From NCBI GenBank assembly GCA_903911205.1, contig CAIWCL010000181.1:1-41600 (forward strand): a stretch of DNA of 41,600 nucleotides, in the 5' to 3' direction. The DNA is from an uncultured bacterium (GTDB lineage Bacteria; Planctomycetota; Phycisphaerae; Phycisphaerales; SM1A02). Both the position numbers and the translations under genes were made by a program. The notes beneath the pieces were generated by a model that searched no databases, was not told where the DNA came from, and saw nothing but the letters and a program-made list of their open reading frames with translations. Numbering within the stretch: the first letter of the stretch is position 1; each line of letters begins with the position of its first letter. This document shows, piece after piece, positions 27,483 through 36,752 of this stretch.

Positions 27483-29576
27483 GTGTTGCCTCAACACCAC
27501 ACAACCCTCCTCAACGTGCCGCGCTCCGCGCTGCTCCTCGCGCTCGTCGCGATCCTTGCGCACGCCACATGCCTTTGGGCAGGCTGGATTTGGGACGACG
27601 ACTCCTACGTCACGGCCAATTCTATTTTGTCTTCTCCTTATGGTTATGTTGACGTATTTATACCGGGAAACACGCCGCAGTACTACCCGTTGGTGTTCGC
27701 GGGATTTTGGATCGAGCATGCGATCGTTGGTGTCGAACCGTTTGCGTATCACCTCGTCAATCTCATCCTCCACGCAATCAATGCAGCATTGCTCTTCGTC
27801 GTGCTCACGCAACTCAAGATCCGAAATGCATTTTGGATCGCTGCGATTTTCGCGGCACATCCGGTGGGTGTGGAGAGTGTTGCGTGGGTCACTGAACGAA
27901 AAAATGTTCAATCGATGATGTTCGCCCTCGCGAGTATCTCGCTCTATCTCCGACATCTTGATGCGCCGCAAGGACGAGTCATTGGAACGTGGTGCGCATC
28001 ATTTCTGCTGTTTCTCTGCGCACTGCTCTCCAAGACGACCGCGATCTTTGTGCCACCATGTCTGGTGCTTGCGTTGCTATGGATGAAGAAGCCACTCCAG
28101 ATGCGAGTTGTTGTAGGCATCGTGCCGTTCTTTGTTGCAGGAATTGGAGCAGGGCTCTTCACCGCGCACATTGAGCGGAGCATCGTCGGCGCGACTGGAA
28201 GTGAGTTCGCGATGACGTACTTCGAACGGCTTCAACTTGCCGGACGTACCGCAGCGTTTTACATCCGCCAATTCGCGATTCCGGATGAGCAGATCTTTAT
28301 CTACCCGCGATTCACCATCGATGTCGCCAGCATTGTGGACTGGCTGCCATTCCTTAGTGGGCTCGCCGTACTTGCGTGGGGTGTCCGCTGTTGGAACCAG
28401 CGTCGTGGTCCGCTCCTTGTCACACTCTGGTACGGCGCGGCGCTCTTTCCGGCCCTCGGCTTCTTTGATGTGTGGCCGTTCCGATACTCCTTTGTCGCAG
28501 ACCACTTCGCATATGCGGCGATGCCTGTGCTTGCACTTCTCATCGTCACGTTCATCGCCGGAATCACGGCTGGCCTGACTGAACGGCAACGCCTCGTGTC
28601 GCTCACCGTACTGATCACGATCTTTGTTGCGCTCTCTTGGCGCGCGACCGCGAAGTACGACAACGAAGAAACTCTTTGGCTCGATACCGCTCGACGAAAT
28701 CCGAATGCCTGGATCGCGCACAACAATCTCGCGTCGATCGAACTGCGCAGAGCAGGGGAGTCGATCGGGCGAAGCGACTCCAGTTCAATGCGTGTTCATG
28801 CGATGAACGCGCTCGAGCGCGCGCGTCGAGCCGGTGAACTCAAGCCCGACGAAGCATCCAACGCTGCGAATCGCAGTGAAGCGTTGCGCCTTCTTGGAGA
28901 CCTCGACGCAGCGCTTGTCGAGATCGACCAAGCAATTGCGCTTCAACCGAACTACGGCGAGTTTCGTTGGTCGAGGGCGCGGATCCTGGAACTCCTCGGC
29001 CGAACCGACGAAGCACGCGCAGAACTTGAAGCATGTGTCAAGGTCGCAGCCGGAGCGCGCGATGAGATTCCCGCGCGACGTGATCTCATGCGACTCGCGC
29101 TCGCGCGCAATGATGCGCAAGAAGCGTTGCAGCAGTGTCGCGCATTGATCAAACAAGATCCGCGCAATGCAGATTTGATTGCGAACCTCGGGTCGATTCT
29201 CGCGAGCACTGGGGATATGGAGCAGGGAAGGCGCGAACTACGTCGAGCCTTACAACTGCGACCCATGTTCTCAAGCGATCAAGCACTCTTGCGCGCCGCG
29301 GTTGCGTACCTCCGACTTGCGATCGCCGTGCGGCTTGACGCAGCAGAACTCGCGGAAGCGGCGGCAGCGGTTGAAACACTTCGTACATTCGCGCCCAACG
29401 ATCCCGGAACGCGCTTCTTCGAACTTGCGGTTCAACTGAACGGCGGCGACCAATCTGCTCGGGCGAAAATCGAGGCGATGGAAGCAGATGCCCGTGCCGC
29501 AGGAGGGCCGGCGGCAACCGCGTTCGCCGAGGAGGTCGCGGCGTTCCTCTCGAAGCGACCCACGGGTACTCCGTGA
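27483..29576 (+). CDS. TMTC-like multi-pass membrane protein with C-terminal TPR repeats
   Basis: A 697-aa protein. The start is a GTG; GAGGTGG and AGGG lie upstream. Residues 1-400 contain about nine to eleven membrane segments with PMT/TMTC glycosyltransferase signatures: WIWDDDSYVTAN (the acidic motif in the first loop), HLVNLILHAINAALLF and AHPVGVESVAWVTERKN. Residues from about 410 form TPR helices (AWIAHNNLASIELRRAG, GELKPDEASNAANRSEALRLLGDLDAALVEIDQAIALQPNYGEF and further). Eukaryotic TMTC proteins are O-mannosyltransferases; bacterial members are mostly uncharacterised. A polyprenyl-sugar-dependent glycosyltransferase is inferred from the fold. Its promoter must overlap the parS cluster. 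Confidence 0.85.
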   Translation: MLPQHHTTLLNVPRSALLLALVAILAHATCLWAGWIWDDDSYVTANSILSSPYGYVDVFIPGNTPQYYPLVFAGFWIEHAIVGVEPFAYHLVNLILHAINAALLFVVLTQLKIRNAFWIAAIFAAHPVGVESVAWVTERKNVQSMMFALASISLYLRHLDAPQGRVIGTWCASFLLFLCALLSKTTAIFVPPCLVLALLWMKKPLQMRVVVGIVPFFVAGIGAGLFTAHIERSIVGATGSEFAMTYFERLQLAGRTAAFYIRQFAIPDEQIFIYPRFTIDVASIVDWLPFLSGLAVLAWGVRCWNQRRGPLLVTLWYGAALFPALGFFDVWPFRYSFVADHFAYAAMPVLALLIVTFIAGITAGLTERQRLVSLTVLITIFVALSWRATAKYDNEETLWLDTARRNPNAWIAHNNLASIELRRAGESIGRSDSSSMRVHAMNALERARRAGELKPDEASNAANRSEALRLLGDLDAALVEIDQAIALQPNYGEFRWSRARILELLGRTDEARAELEACVKVAAGARDEIPARRDLMRLALARNDAQEALQQCRALIKQDPRNADLIANLGSILASTGDMEQGRRELRRALQLRPMFSSDQALLRAAVAYLRLAIAVRLDAAELAEAAAAVETLRTFAPNDPGTRFFELAVQLNGGDQSARAKIEAMEADARAAGGPAATAFAEEVAAFLSKRPTGTP

Positions 29577-29893
29577 GACGCTACATTCCTCCCGTTCGGT
29601 TGTCCTGAACACGCGCACGGGTCCGAAGGCGGTGTGATTCCGCCACGAAGGCGTCACCGTGAACCTTCCCACAGCTCGCTGTGGGTTGGCACAGTCGGGT
29701 CGAGTCCCGCGCGCGTCGTACTTCCTGCCTCCGCTCCTGAGGTGTGGTCGTTCGCTCTGTGCGTCGCCTGTCTGCGATCGCATGATGCGTACGAACTTCA
29801 CAGCAGGGGAACCTCCTCGGATGCGGGCCTGTTGGTTGACCGCGTTGGAGTCGCGGTGTACGCGGCCGCTCATGCCGCAAGAAGGAGACGCAC
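29577..29893. other. Intergenic region before the PEP-CTERM gene, 317 bp
   Basis: No credible ORF. A compact hairpin CCCACAG-CTCG-CTGTGGG lies at 29668-29685, not followed by a U tract. A T-arm-like GTCGGGTCGAGTCCCG (about 29695) was checked, but it lacks the rest of a tRNA. A strong Shine-Dalgarno (AAGGAG) at 29882-29887 serves the next gene, so its promoter should lie here. Confidence 0.5.
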
Positions 29894-30442
29894 ATGATGT
29901 GCGCATGGGTTCGTTTGTGTTCCACCCGTAGAGCTTTTGGAGCCGTGTTGGCGATCGCCGCGTGTGAAACGGCGAGTGCGTCGCTCGTAGGGAACTACGT
30001 TGTTGGCTCGGGCACGAGCGCGAGCTTCGTCCAATTCCAGTTCACGAATGCGAACACGTATCTCTACGAAGTTCGATACGACGGCGCGATGACCGGCAAG
30101 GGCCTCTTCGCAATCATCGGCTCCGCGCAACCGGGGTTCTTCGCCTACACCTACGACACCTACAGTTTCGGCGACTTCGTCACCGGCATCACTATCGGCG
30201 CCGACAGTGACTCGGGTTACGGCACGCCACCCGACTACCTCGACTACTGGCACTATTGGACGCGCACGTCCGTCGGCGACGCGTGGACTGAGTCGTTTGT
30301 CGGCTTCGGCGACCGCACTGTGTCGAATGGTTCGTGGGACGGCTGGGTCTTCAACTCGGCAGCAGCGCCCGCGGCGGTTCCGGGGCCTGGCGCGATCGCA
30401 CTTCTCGCGATGACAGGGATGGCCCGACGACGTCGACGTTGA
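29894..30442 (+). CDS. Exported protein with PEP-CTERM-like sorting tail
   Basis: A 182-aa protein. AAGGAG lies 6 nt upstream of ATG 29894. The N-terminal 30 residues form a signal peptide with Arg before a hydrophobic core (AFGAVLAIAACETASAS). The mature domain is Gly/Thr/Tyr-rich, predicted beta. The C-terminus VPGPGAIALLAMTGMARRRRR has the proline/glycine motif, a short hydrophobic helix and an Arg cluster, as in PEP-CTERM substrates of exosortases; the planctomycete variant has VPGPG in place of VPEP. Such proteins are sorted to the envelope and linked to exopolysaccharide in many bacteria. No exosortase gene is seen in this window. Confidence 0.85.
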   Translation: MMCAWVRLCSTRRAFGAVLAIAACETASASLVGNYVVGSGTSASFVQFQFTNANTYLYEVRYDGAMTGKGLFAIIGSAQPGFFAYTYDTYSFGDFVTGITIGADSDSGYGTPPDYLDYWHYWTRTSVGDAWTESFVGFGDRTVSNGSWDGWVFNSAAAPAAVPGPGAIALLAMTGMARRRRR

Positions 30443-30468
30443 GTTAACGATGCCGTTCCCAAACGAAG

Positions 30469-30506
30469 GACAACAGGCCTCGCATGACGCGGGGCCTGTT
30501 GTCTTT
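30469..30506. terminator. Intrinsic terminator between convergent genes
   Basis: GACAACAGGCC pairs with GGCCTGTTGTC (11 bp), with a further CGC/GCG stem inside the loop, followed by TTT on the plus strand. It lies between the PEP-CTERM gene (plus) and the cytochrome gene (minus) and probably serves both. Confidence 0.85.
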
Positions 30507-30558
30507 CGTGTTGATGTCGGTTCGCGCAACGAGCGCGGAAATCGTGTTCGACTTTGGA

Positions 30559-33500
30559 TCACTTCAGCGTCTTGAGGTACGCAACAACGTCGCGTATCTC
30601 GGCGTCCGAAAGAACGCCCGACATCGATGGCATCGCGCTCGCGCCAGCGTTCGCGTAACCCTCGACGATCCGCTCGTTCGGATTGATGAGTGAATGCAGG
30701 AGGTAACGCGCATCGCCGCGCGATGCAACGCCGTCCAGTGAGGGCGCCGCGTTACCGCCGCTTCCTCCGATCGCGTGGCACTTCATACAGACAGCACTCA
30801 TGTGATAGAGGACGACGTTTCGACCGCGCGCAACGTCGCCGCCGTCAAGCGTGAGCGACTCATATCGCGCGGTCGCATCGTTCCCGAGTGACGTCTTCCA
30901 GCGGTCAAGCGCCATGGCAACGGGGCCTTCAGTCCGCGCGCTGCCGGCGTCAACAATCTCAAGTCGCAGCGCAGGATCAAGCGAGCCATCGGCGAGTTGC
31001 TGCGCGATTGGCGCGAGTGCCTGGTCGGCCGCCACACCGAAGAACGCGAGATCACGAATCGCGCGCTGTCGCTCGAATGTTGAGCCGTGTTCGGCAGCGT
31101 CAGCGAGCGCAGCAAGGGCGCGCGTGTCATTCAACTCACGCAGCATGGTGCGCGCTTCCGCACGGAGTTCCGCGGCATCAGACACGAGCGCGGCATCGAC
31201 GGCACTCGCCAGCCGACCACTCTTGTCACCCGCAAGTGAACGCAGACTGGAGACGCGCTCAGAGGGCGAAAGACGCGTGTCGGACACCGCGCGTAGTGCA
31301 GCCTCTGGGTCAAGCGACACGCCATGCTTTGCAGCCACATCACGAGCGACAGACCGGAGGATCGGGTCAGGATTCTCTGCAAGCGCGGCGAGCTTGCGTG
31401 CGAGCGTTGCCTTGAACGCACTCTCATCGCGTGTTTGTGTTGCAAGAACACGGAACGCACCATTCACGCGATTGCGGGGTGCACCATCGTTCCAAGCACC
31501 GAGTGCTTCGAGTGCCTCAACGCGCATTGGAAGCGGGTTCGCGGGCGAGAGTGCAACGTCACAAAGGAGCGCGGCGGTTTCGTTCGTGCCCTCCGCGAGA
31601 CACGCTTCGATCGCACGGCGGAGATGTGGAAACTCGCTGCGATCCACAGGCGCCGCGCCAATCGGTGCTTCGATACGCCCACTCGGTAGGCGCCACATGA
31701 GGGAGCAATGGTCACCGCCTCCGCCCTCCGCGTGGAGCGCTTGAATCGCGTAGCGCTTGCCTTTCTCAAGTGAAATCGGCTTTGAGCGCTGTGCGGGCTG
31801 ACTCTCATAATCACCGGGGTTTGCATAGCCCTCAACGTGTGCGATCTCCACGAGACTTGTCGGATCGTCACTCGACCCAAGGAAGAGGATCGAATCATCG
31901 TCGCTCGCGATCGCAAACTCATACGCGCCAGTTTCAGGCGCTTCAACGACTCCACGGATCCGGGCGATGTATTGATTGCCCGCGTTCTTCGGCGCTTCGC
32001 CAACCGTGAGCGCTTTTGATTCGTCGGGCGTGCGTGTGAAGACTTCGCCCTTGCGAAGATCATCGACGGTGCCCGCACGATTGAGCTTCCAAACCTCACG
32101 CGTGAATTCGTGATTCACCCGCGGCGCATCCGCGACGGTCGTTGATGGTGGCGCTGCGAAACGTGCCGCGCTCGCCGCGAGTTGCGGACGGAGCGACGCC
32201 AGAGGGATGTCGTTGATGGCGCGTGCGGCTTCGAGTCGGATCACCCGTTCAGGATCATTGAGGAATCCCGCGATGCGTGGATCACGCAATTTGCGCATCG
32301 CGAGGCACGCGGCCATGCGAATCGATGAGGCGGGATCGGCGGAAAGTTCACCCAGGCGCGCACGGTCGTTCATCCACGCGAGTGCTTGGACGCCCGCGTG
32401 ACGAAGGAACGGATCACGATCCGCGTTCTCCGCGATCATGGAAACCACGAAGGGTGCCTTGTCGCGTGCGCCCATTCTTCCAAGCGCCATCGCCGCAAAC
32501 GCGCGAACGCGTGCATTGTCATCCGAGCAGAGTTCGGCGAGCGCGTCGGCCGAAGCAATCGCGCGTGCCTCGCCAAGCATGCGTGCGGCTTGTGCGCGAA
32601 TCTCTGCGTCGCGATCCGCGAGTACGGGCACGACAAACTCCCACGGCTGTTGATCGCGTGTGAGTGATTCCGCCTCGAGCGTGCTCGATCCGCGAAGTTT
32701 TGTCGAAGCCTGTTGACCCAGCGCCCAAATCGCATGAATTCGCGCAAAGCGATTGGAAGACGATGTGACGATATCGCCGAGCAGTGCCGTTGTTTCGCGA
32801 CCACGCACGGCGAGCGCGAACTGTGCACGTTGACGGACGCGACGATCCGCATGCGAAAGGAGCGACGCGAGTTCATCGGCATCGCGACGGGCAAAGCCAT
32901 CGCGGAAGAGTTGTGTCACTTCCGCGATGCGCGGATCCGTCAGTCGCGATGGGTCCCACACCGCGTAGAGCTCGCCTTTGTCACCAGAACCCCAGCCACC
33001 ACCCCAGTCGGTGATATACATCTTGCCGTCGTATCCGAAGTCGACGTCCGTCGGCAGGACGTTCTCAACGAACGGATGTTCATCGACCACTTTGAAACCG
33101 GCGCCAACAGGTTCCACCGCAAACGCGAGGATGCGCGAGTAGCTATCACCACCGAGAAAGTCGCAGAGGAAGAAGTGGTCGTTGTAGCGCTCGGGTAATC
33201 CAAGCCCGGGATAGAAAACAAGCCCTGACGGACCAGCGCCCACGTGATCGAGCGGCGGAAGCGTCCATGCTGGTTGCAATGGATTCGCTTCCTTCACCTT
33301 CACATCCTCGAACCGATGCGGCGCGAGATCGGGCCGGAGATGCCAAATCCCTTCTTGATTCCATGGACCACGCTGATTCGCGCCCTCGAGCGTTTGGTAG
33401 TCCATCGACCAACCGGTTTCGCCACCTTCCATGCAGTAGACAAAGCGCGCCTTATCACCGCCGTCCGAGTTGTTGTCGCCGGTAAAGAGATTGCCGTAGT

Positions 33501-34410
33501 TGTCGAACGCGAGCTCTTGCGGATTGCGCAGTCCCGTGCAGTACAGCTCGAGCTCGCTGCCATCTGGATTCATTCGAAAGACCGCGCCTGAGCGCGGATC
33601 ATGCATCAGGATGCCGTCCGACGTGCGCACGTCGTAGCCGCGGTCGCCGATGGACCAGTAGATCTTGCCGTCGTAGCCGAGGACGAGACCGTGCATGTCG
33701 TGACCGCGCAACGCAACACGAACGCCGTAGCCAGAGGAATCCTTCGCGACGAATTCAGCGACGCCGTCGCCGTCCTTATCGATCAATCGCCAAAGATGCG
33801 GAATGTTGGTGTAGAAGATGTCGCCATCGAGCGCGAGCAGTCCTGCGCCTGTGCCATCCAACGGATCGTTGAATGGGCCTGCGAAAACGGTTCGGGTTTC
33901 AGGCGTACCGTCGCGGTTCGCGTCTGCGAGTTTGGCGACGCGGTCCGCGTACTTTGAGTAGTACGCCATACCACCCTCGCGCTTCGACGCCCACTTCTCA
34001 TACATCTTGAGGCGGTCCGCGACCGTCTCACACGCGAGGTCATCGAGCAACCAATATGAGCTGTGTCGATTGTCTTCGACGCCGAGGTCTTGTCGATCGC
34101 TCTCTGCAAAATAGAAGTCGCCGCGTTCGTCGATGCAGAACGCGACAGGATCGTCGAGCAAGGGATACAGCGCGATCGTGGACTTCGCGAGCCCAGCCAC
34201 AGGTTTGATCTTGCACGCAGCGTCGTCGGTCTTCGGTGCGACAGTGCCTGAGTTGGTGCCCGAGTTGGTGCCCGAGTTCGTACTCGAGCTCGCGGCGGAA
34301 CCATCGCCGTGTTGGGAAGGCGGCACCGTCGCTGCTGTTGCAGTGCCCAGGGAAGACGCAATGACCGAAATCGGCAGGGTCACGATGAACGACGCAAGCG
34401 GAGCGTGCAT
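30559..34410 (-). CDS. PVC-type membrane-bound dehydrogenase: propeller, HEAT, PA14 and heme-binding cytochrome c
   Basis: A 1283-aa exported protein of a family abundant in Planctomycetota and Verrucomicrobiota. Signal peptide at residues 1-27 (SFIVTLPISVIASSLG). A Ser/Asn/Gly/Thr linker with TNSG repeats is at about 45-56. A beta-propeller of the NHL/sugar-dehydrogenase type spans about 70-490 (GLRNPQELAFDNYGNLFTGDNN, CDFLGGDSYSRI, DVDFGYDGKMYITDWGGGW). HEAT repeats cover about 510-740. A PA14 domain follows at about 763-920 (TGAYEFAIASDDDSILFLG, HCSLMWRLP), then further HEAT repeats. The C-terminal cytochrome c domain carries CMKCH near residue 1207 and the MPSM segment for a distal ligand. 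The substrate is probably a sugar or sulfated polysaccharide breakdown product; this is inferred from the family. Confidence 0.92.
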   Translation of the reverse strand: MHAPLASFIVTLPISVIASSLGTATAATVPPSQHGDGSAASSSTNSGTNSGTNSGTVAPKTDDAACKIKPVAGLAKSTIALYPLLDDPVAFCIDERGDFYFAESDRQDLGVEDNRHSSYWLLDDLACETVADRLKMYEKWASKREGGMAYYSKYADRVAKLADANRDGTPETRTVFAGPFNDPLDGTGAGLLALDGDIFYTNIPHLWRLIDKDGDGVAEFVAKDSSGYGVRVALRGHDMHGLVLGYDGKIYWSIGDRGYDVRTSDGILMHDPRSGAVFRMNPDGSELELYCTGLRNPQELAFDNYGNLFTGDNNSDGGDKARFVYCMEGGETGWSMDYQTLEGANQRGPWNQEGIWHLRPDLAPHRFEDVKVKEANPLQPAWTLPPLDHVGAGPSGLVFYPGLGLPERYNDHFFLCDFLGGDSYSRILAFAVEPVGAGFKVVDEHPFVENVLPTDVDFGYDGKMYITDWGGGWGSGDKGELYAVWDPSRLTDPRIAEVTQLFRDGFARRDADELASLLSHADRRVRQRAQFALAVRGRETTALLGDIVTSSSNRFARIHAIWALGQQASTKLRGSSTLEAESLTRDQQPWEFVVPVLADRDAEIRAQAARMLGEARAIASADALAELCSDDNARVRAFAAMALGRMGARDKAPFVVSMIAENADRDPFLRHAGVQALAWMNDRARLGELSADPASSIRMAACLAMRKLRDPRIAGFLNDPERVIRLEAARAINDIPLASLRPQLAASAARFAAPPSTTVADAPRVNHEFTREVWKLNRAGTVDDLRKGEVFTRTPDESKALTVGEAPKNAGNQYIARIRGVVEAPETGAYEFAIASDDDSILFLGSSDDPTSLVEIAHVEGYANPGDYESQPAQRSKPISLEKGKRYAIQALHAEGGGGDHCSLMWRLPSGRIEAPIGAAPVDRSEFPHLRRAIEACLAEGTNETAALLCDVALSPANPLPMRVEALEALGAWNDGAPRNRVNGAFRVLATQTRDESAFKATLARKLAALAENPDPILRSVARDVAAKHGVSLDPEAALRAVSDTRLSPSERVSSLRSLAGDKSGRLASAVDAALVSDAAELRAEARTMLRELNDTRALAALADAAEHGSTFERQRAIRDLAFFGVAADQALAPIAQQLADGSLDPALRLEIVDAGSARTEGPVAMALDRWKTSLGNDATARYESLTLDGGDVARGRNVVLYHMSAVCMKCHAIGGSGGNAAPSLDGVASRGDARYLLHSLINPNERIVEGYANAGASAMPSMSGVLSDAEIRDVVAYLKTLK
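34244..34291. repeat. 12-bp repeats encoding TNSG in the linker
   Basis: GTGCCTGAGTTG, GTGCCCGAGTTG, GTGCCCGAGTTC and a diverged GTACTCGAGCTC, back to back. On the minus strand they give (G)TNSGTNSGTNSG in the exported cytochrome's linker. Confidence 0.85.
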
Positions 34411-34459
34411 TTCGTCATGCTACCGATCACCGACATCGATCCGAAGCGCAGAGGGGATT

Positions 34460-35698
34460 TCAGCGGGAAGTTGCGCGAGAGTTCGATGGCACTTGAATCG
34501 GGACGGTCGTCGGCAACGCAGGCGGAGCGATCGAACCACCATTCCGACGAAGAATCTCGCCAAGGTAAGGGGATCGCTGCATTTGCTCGAGGAGAACGCG
34601 TTCGAGGGCCTCGAGAGACCTCGGCACCTCCGCGCGCTGAGAGGAGATGGTCAGAGACTCAAGCCCATCGTTGTAACTGGCACGGAGAAAGTGCCAAGCC
34701 TCGTTCGATCGCCCTTCGTACACGAGTTCAAGGAAGGCATCGAGGACGAGACCAAGCGCCTCGTCGGACTTCGATCCTGCAAACGCATCAGTCTCAGAGG
34801 CCGCGGCAAGCGTACGAAGTTTGGCTCGCACGCCCTGCAGTCGCACCTCGTCTGGAGCGGCGGAAGGATCCGCGTCACTCCAGACGATCTTCGACGATGT
34901 GGGAGTACCGCGAAGTGCAACCGACGGGCTATTCACCCCGGTTGTCAGCCAGTACTTGTAGGTCAGGTCGTAGGCGATCCAGATGTCGGGCTCTGCCTGC
35001 TCGGGCGTCGATTTGATGAAGGCACCTTCGTGAAGCACTGCGAAGGGGAGGAAGTCGGGAAGCGGGGCATCCCCGCCGCCAATACGAAACGCGTAGGTCT
35101 CGCTCAGACCGAGTGAACCCCCCGAGTCGGATCGAACCCAAAGCAGCGTGACAGGCTCCTCACAGAAAGGATCTTGAAGTCGCGCGCTCCCCACAGAGGG
35201 GTGAGACATGGTCGACGCGAAGACGACGCGACCGGATTGTCGAACTTCAACAAGTGGCGAGGCGAGGTCGTCGGACCAGCGAGGTTGGGAGACCACAACC
35301 TGGCATCCAAGGATCGTTTGCGTGTTTTCGACTCGATAGCGCGGAAGCAGAAGCCGTCCAAAACCCTCGAAAGCGCCATTCCAGAGCCAAAACGCGACAC
35401 CAGAACAGATCAGAATGCGTCCGAACCACTTTATGTAGGGCCTCGGAAGCGTCTGCCGTAAACCCCCCGCGACCGACAGACTGTGCCCACATTCGGGACA
35501 GAGGGCCCCGGCGGCGATTGCGTCCGGGCGGGTTTGAGCGAGAGCGTGAAGGCACTTACCACAGTGAAGACGGTCCGTTCGCCGACCACGCAAAGCCCAC
35601 CACGCCGCGATGATTCCCAAGATTGCGAGCCCGACGCTCCACCAGTCCACGGGGCCCGACCAAAGAGCATGGAGTGACGCGAGCGAGAGTGGCATCAT
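34460..35698 (-). CDS. Membrane protein with N-terminal zinc ribbon
   Basis: A 412-aa protein with no assigned function. ATG 35698 is preferred over the track start at 35770 because a clean membrane helix follows (WWSVGLAILGIIAAWWAL). A ribbon with CGKC...CPECG spaced for one zinc is next, then a second helix (FGRILICSGVAFWLWNGAF). The remainder is a soluble, probably extracytoplasmic domain of about 300 residues with no known fold by eye. The CxxC-ribbon/two-helix opening recurs in the gene at 39829 in this window. The gene is 49 bp upstream of the PVC-type cytochrome gene on the same strand. Confidence 0.75.
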   Translation of the reverse strand: MMPLSLASLHALWSGPVDWWSVGLAILGIIAAWWALRGRRTDRLHCGKCLHALAQTRPDAIAAGALCPECGHSLSVAGGLRQTLPRPYIKWFGRILICSGVAFWLWNGAFEGFGRLLLPRYRVENTQTILGCQVVVSQPRWSDDLASPLVEVRQSGRVVFASTMSHPSVGSARLQDPFCEEPVTLLWVRSDSGGSLGLSETYAFRIGGGDAPLPDFLPFAVLHEGAFIKSTPEQAEPDIWIAYDLTYKYWLTTGVNSPSVALRGTPTSSKIVWSDADPSAAPDEVRLQGVRAKLRTLAAASETDAFAGSKSDEALGLVLDAFLELVYEGRSNEAWHFLRASYNDGLESLTISSQRAEVPRSLEALERVLLEQMQRSPYLGEILRRNGGSIAPPALPTTVPIQVPSNSRATSR

Positions 35699-35860
35699 CG
35701 AGAACGTATCGACCGAGTTCGGTCTGAGGGAACAGCAAGTTGCCGGCGCAGCAGGCACAGGGACCCACATTGAACCTATCGTCCGCGCCCTCGGCGCATG
35801 TTTGCGTTGACCGATCGAAGCAACACCCTGACTTCACAACAGTCCACGAAAGGAACTTCC

Positions 35861-36484
35861 ATGTTTGGCAAGACGATTGGCGTTCTCTCACTCGCAACTC
35901 TCTCGACCTTCGCGGTCGTTGGCATCGCCGCCACGCAAGATTCGAAGCCCGCTACATCCGCCCCAGCCAAGGCAGATGTCGCTGGCGCGTACAAGATCGA
36001 CGATGTCCACTCAAGCGCCTTTTTCCGCGTGATGCACGCAGGCGCCGGACAGTTCTGGGGGCGCTTCAACGATGTCTCTGGTTCGATGAGTTTCGACGCA
36101 GCGGGTGTACCCACCGCATTCGACATCTCCATTGCGATTGAGAGTGTTGACACCGCGAACGAGAAGCTCGACGGCCACCTGAAGAGCCCAGACTTCTTCA
36201 ACGCGAAGGAGTTCCCGGCGATGACTTTCAAGTCGACCGGCGTGAAGGAGCTCGAGAATGGCATGTATGAAGTGACGGGTGATCTCTCGATGCACGGCGT
36301 GACGAAGGCGATCACGGCAATGATCGAAGTCACAGGCCACTCGAACATGATGGGGAAGCGCGCGGGCGTCGAAGCAACGTTCTCCGTGAAGCGCAGTGAG
36401 TTCGGTATGAACTACGGCGTTGAGAAGGGTGTGCTTGGAGATAACACCCGGGTACTCGTCAACCTTGAGGCAGTCGCTGGCTGA
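35861..36484 (+). CDS. YceI-family protein
   Basis: A 207-aa exported lipocalin-like protein. ATG 35861 is used (AAAGGAA just upstream), not the track start 35798. Signal peptide: FGKTIGVLSLATLSTFAVVGIAATQ. The YceI domain starts GAYKIDDVHSSAFFRVMHAGAGQFWGRF and contains the hallmark KLDGHLKSPDFFNAKEFPAMTF and DLSMHGVTKAI. The family binds isoprenoid-type or amphipathic lipids in the periplasm, and often occurs near quinone or cytochrome genes; here the neighbour is a heme protein on the other strand. A strong terminator follows. Confidence 0.95.
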   Translation: MFGKTIGVLSLATLSTFAVVGIAATQDSKPATSAPAKADVAGAYKIDDVHSSAFFRVMHAGAGQFWGRFNDVSGSMSFDAAGVPTAFDISIAIESVDTANEKLDGHLKSPDFFNAKEFPAMTFKSTGVKELENGMYEVTGDLSMHGVTKAITAMIEVTGHSNMMGKRAGVEATFSVKRSEFGMNYGVEKGVLGDNTRVLVNLEAVAG

Positions 36485-36566
36485 ACAATGAAGCTCACCA
36501 GACACACATGAACTCCCGCGTAGGTTGGAACCGAGCAGGATCCACCCGCGAATGGAATTTCTACGA

Positions 36567-36617
36567 CCGCCCGACTGAATCCGCACGGCCCCGCGGGTTC
36601 AGTCGGGCGGCGTGCTT
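36567..36617 (+). terminator. Strong intrinsic terminator after the YceI gene
   Basis: CCGCCCGACTGAA pairs with TTCAGTCGGGCGG (13 bp), extended by a T-G wobble and CCGC/GCGG inside, with an 8-nt loop. CGTGCTTTT follows on the plus strand. It begins 82 bp beyond the stop. Confidence 0.93.
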
Positions 36618-36620
36618 TTG

Positions 36621-36674
36621 GGTGGATGCTTCGTGATCTGGTGGATGCTTCGTGATCTGGTGGATGCTTCGTGG
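36621..36674. repeat. 19-bp tandem repeat, about 2.8 copies
   Basis: GGTGGATGCTTCGTGATCT occurs at 36621-36639 and 36640-36658, followed by a partial copy to 36674. Directly after the terminator. Confidence 0.9.
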
Positions 36675-36704
36675 AAAGGACGCCAAAGCACTCGCGCGAG
36701 TCGC

Positions 36705-36752
36705 AAGATAAGTCACAAGATAAGTCACAAGATAAGTCACAAGATAAGTCAC
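36705..36752. repeat. 12-bp tandem repeat, four perfect copies
   Basis: AAGATAAGTCAC x4 without mismatch. The minus-strand translation (VTYL x4) belongs to a 63-aa track ORF with no other support. Confidence 0.92.

Noticed and set aside
29690-29720. T-arm-like GTCGGGTCGAGTCCCGC, possible tRNA
   Set aside because: The loop is one base short of TTCGANT, and no acceptor, D or anticodon arms could be placed around it.
36561-36752. 63-aa ORF starting MTYLVTYLVTYL
   Set aside because: Made by reading through the 12-bp repeat and the terminator stem; no ribosome site or conserved content.
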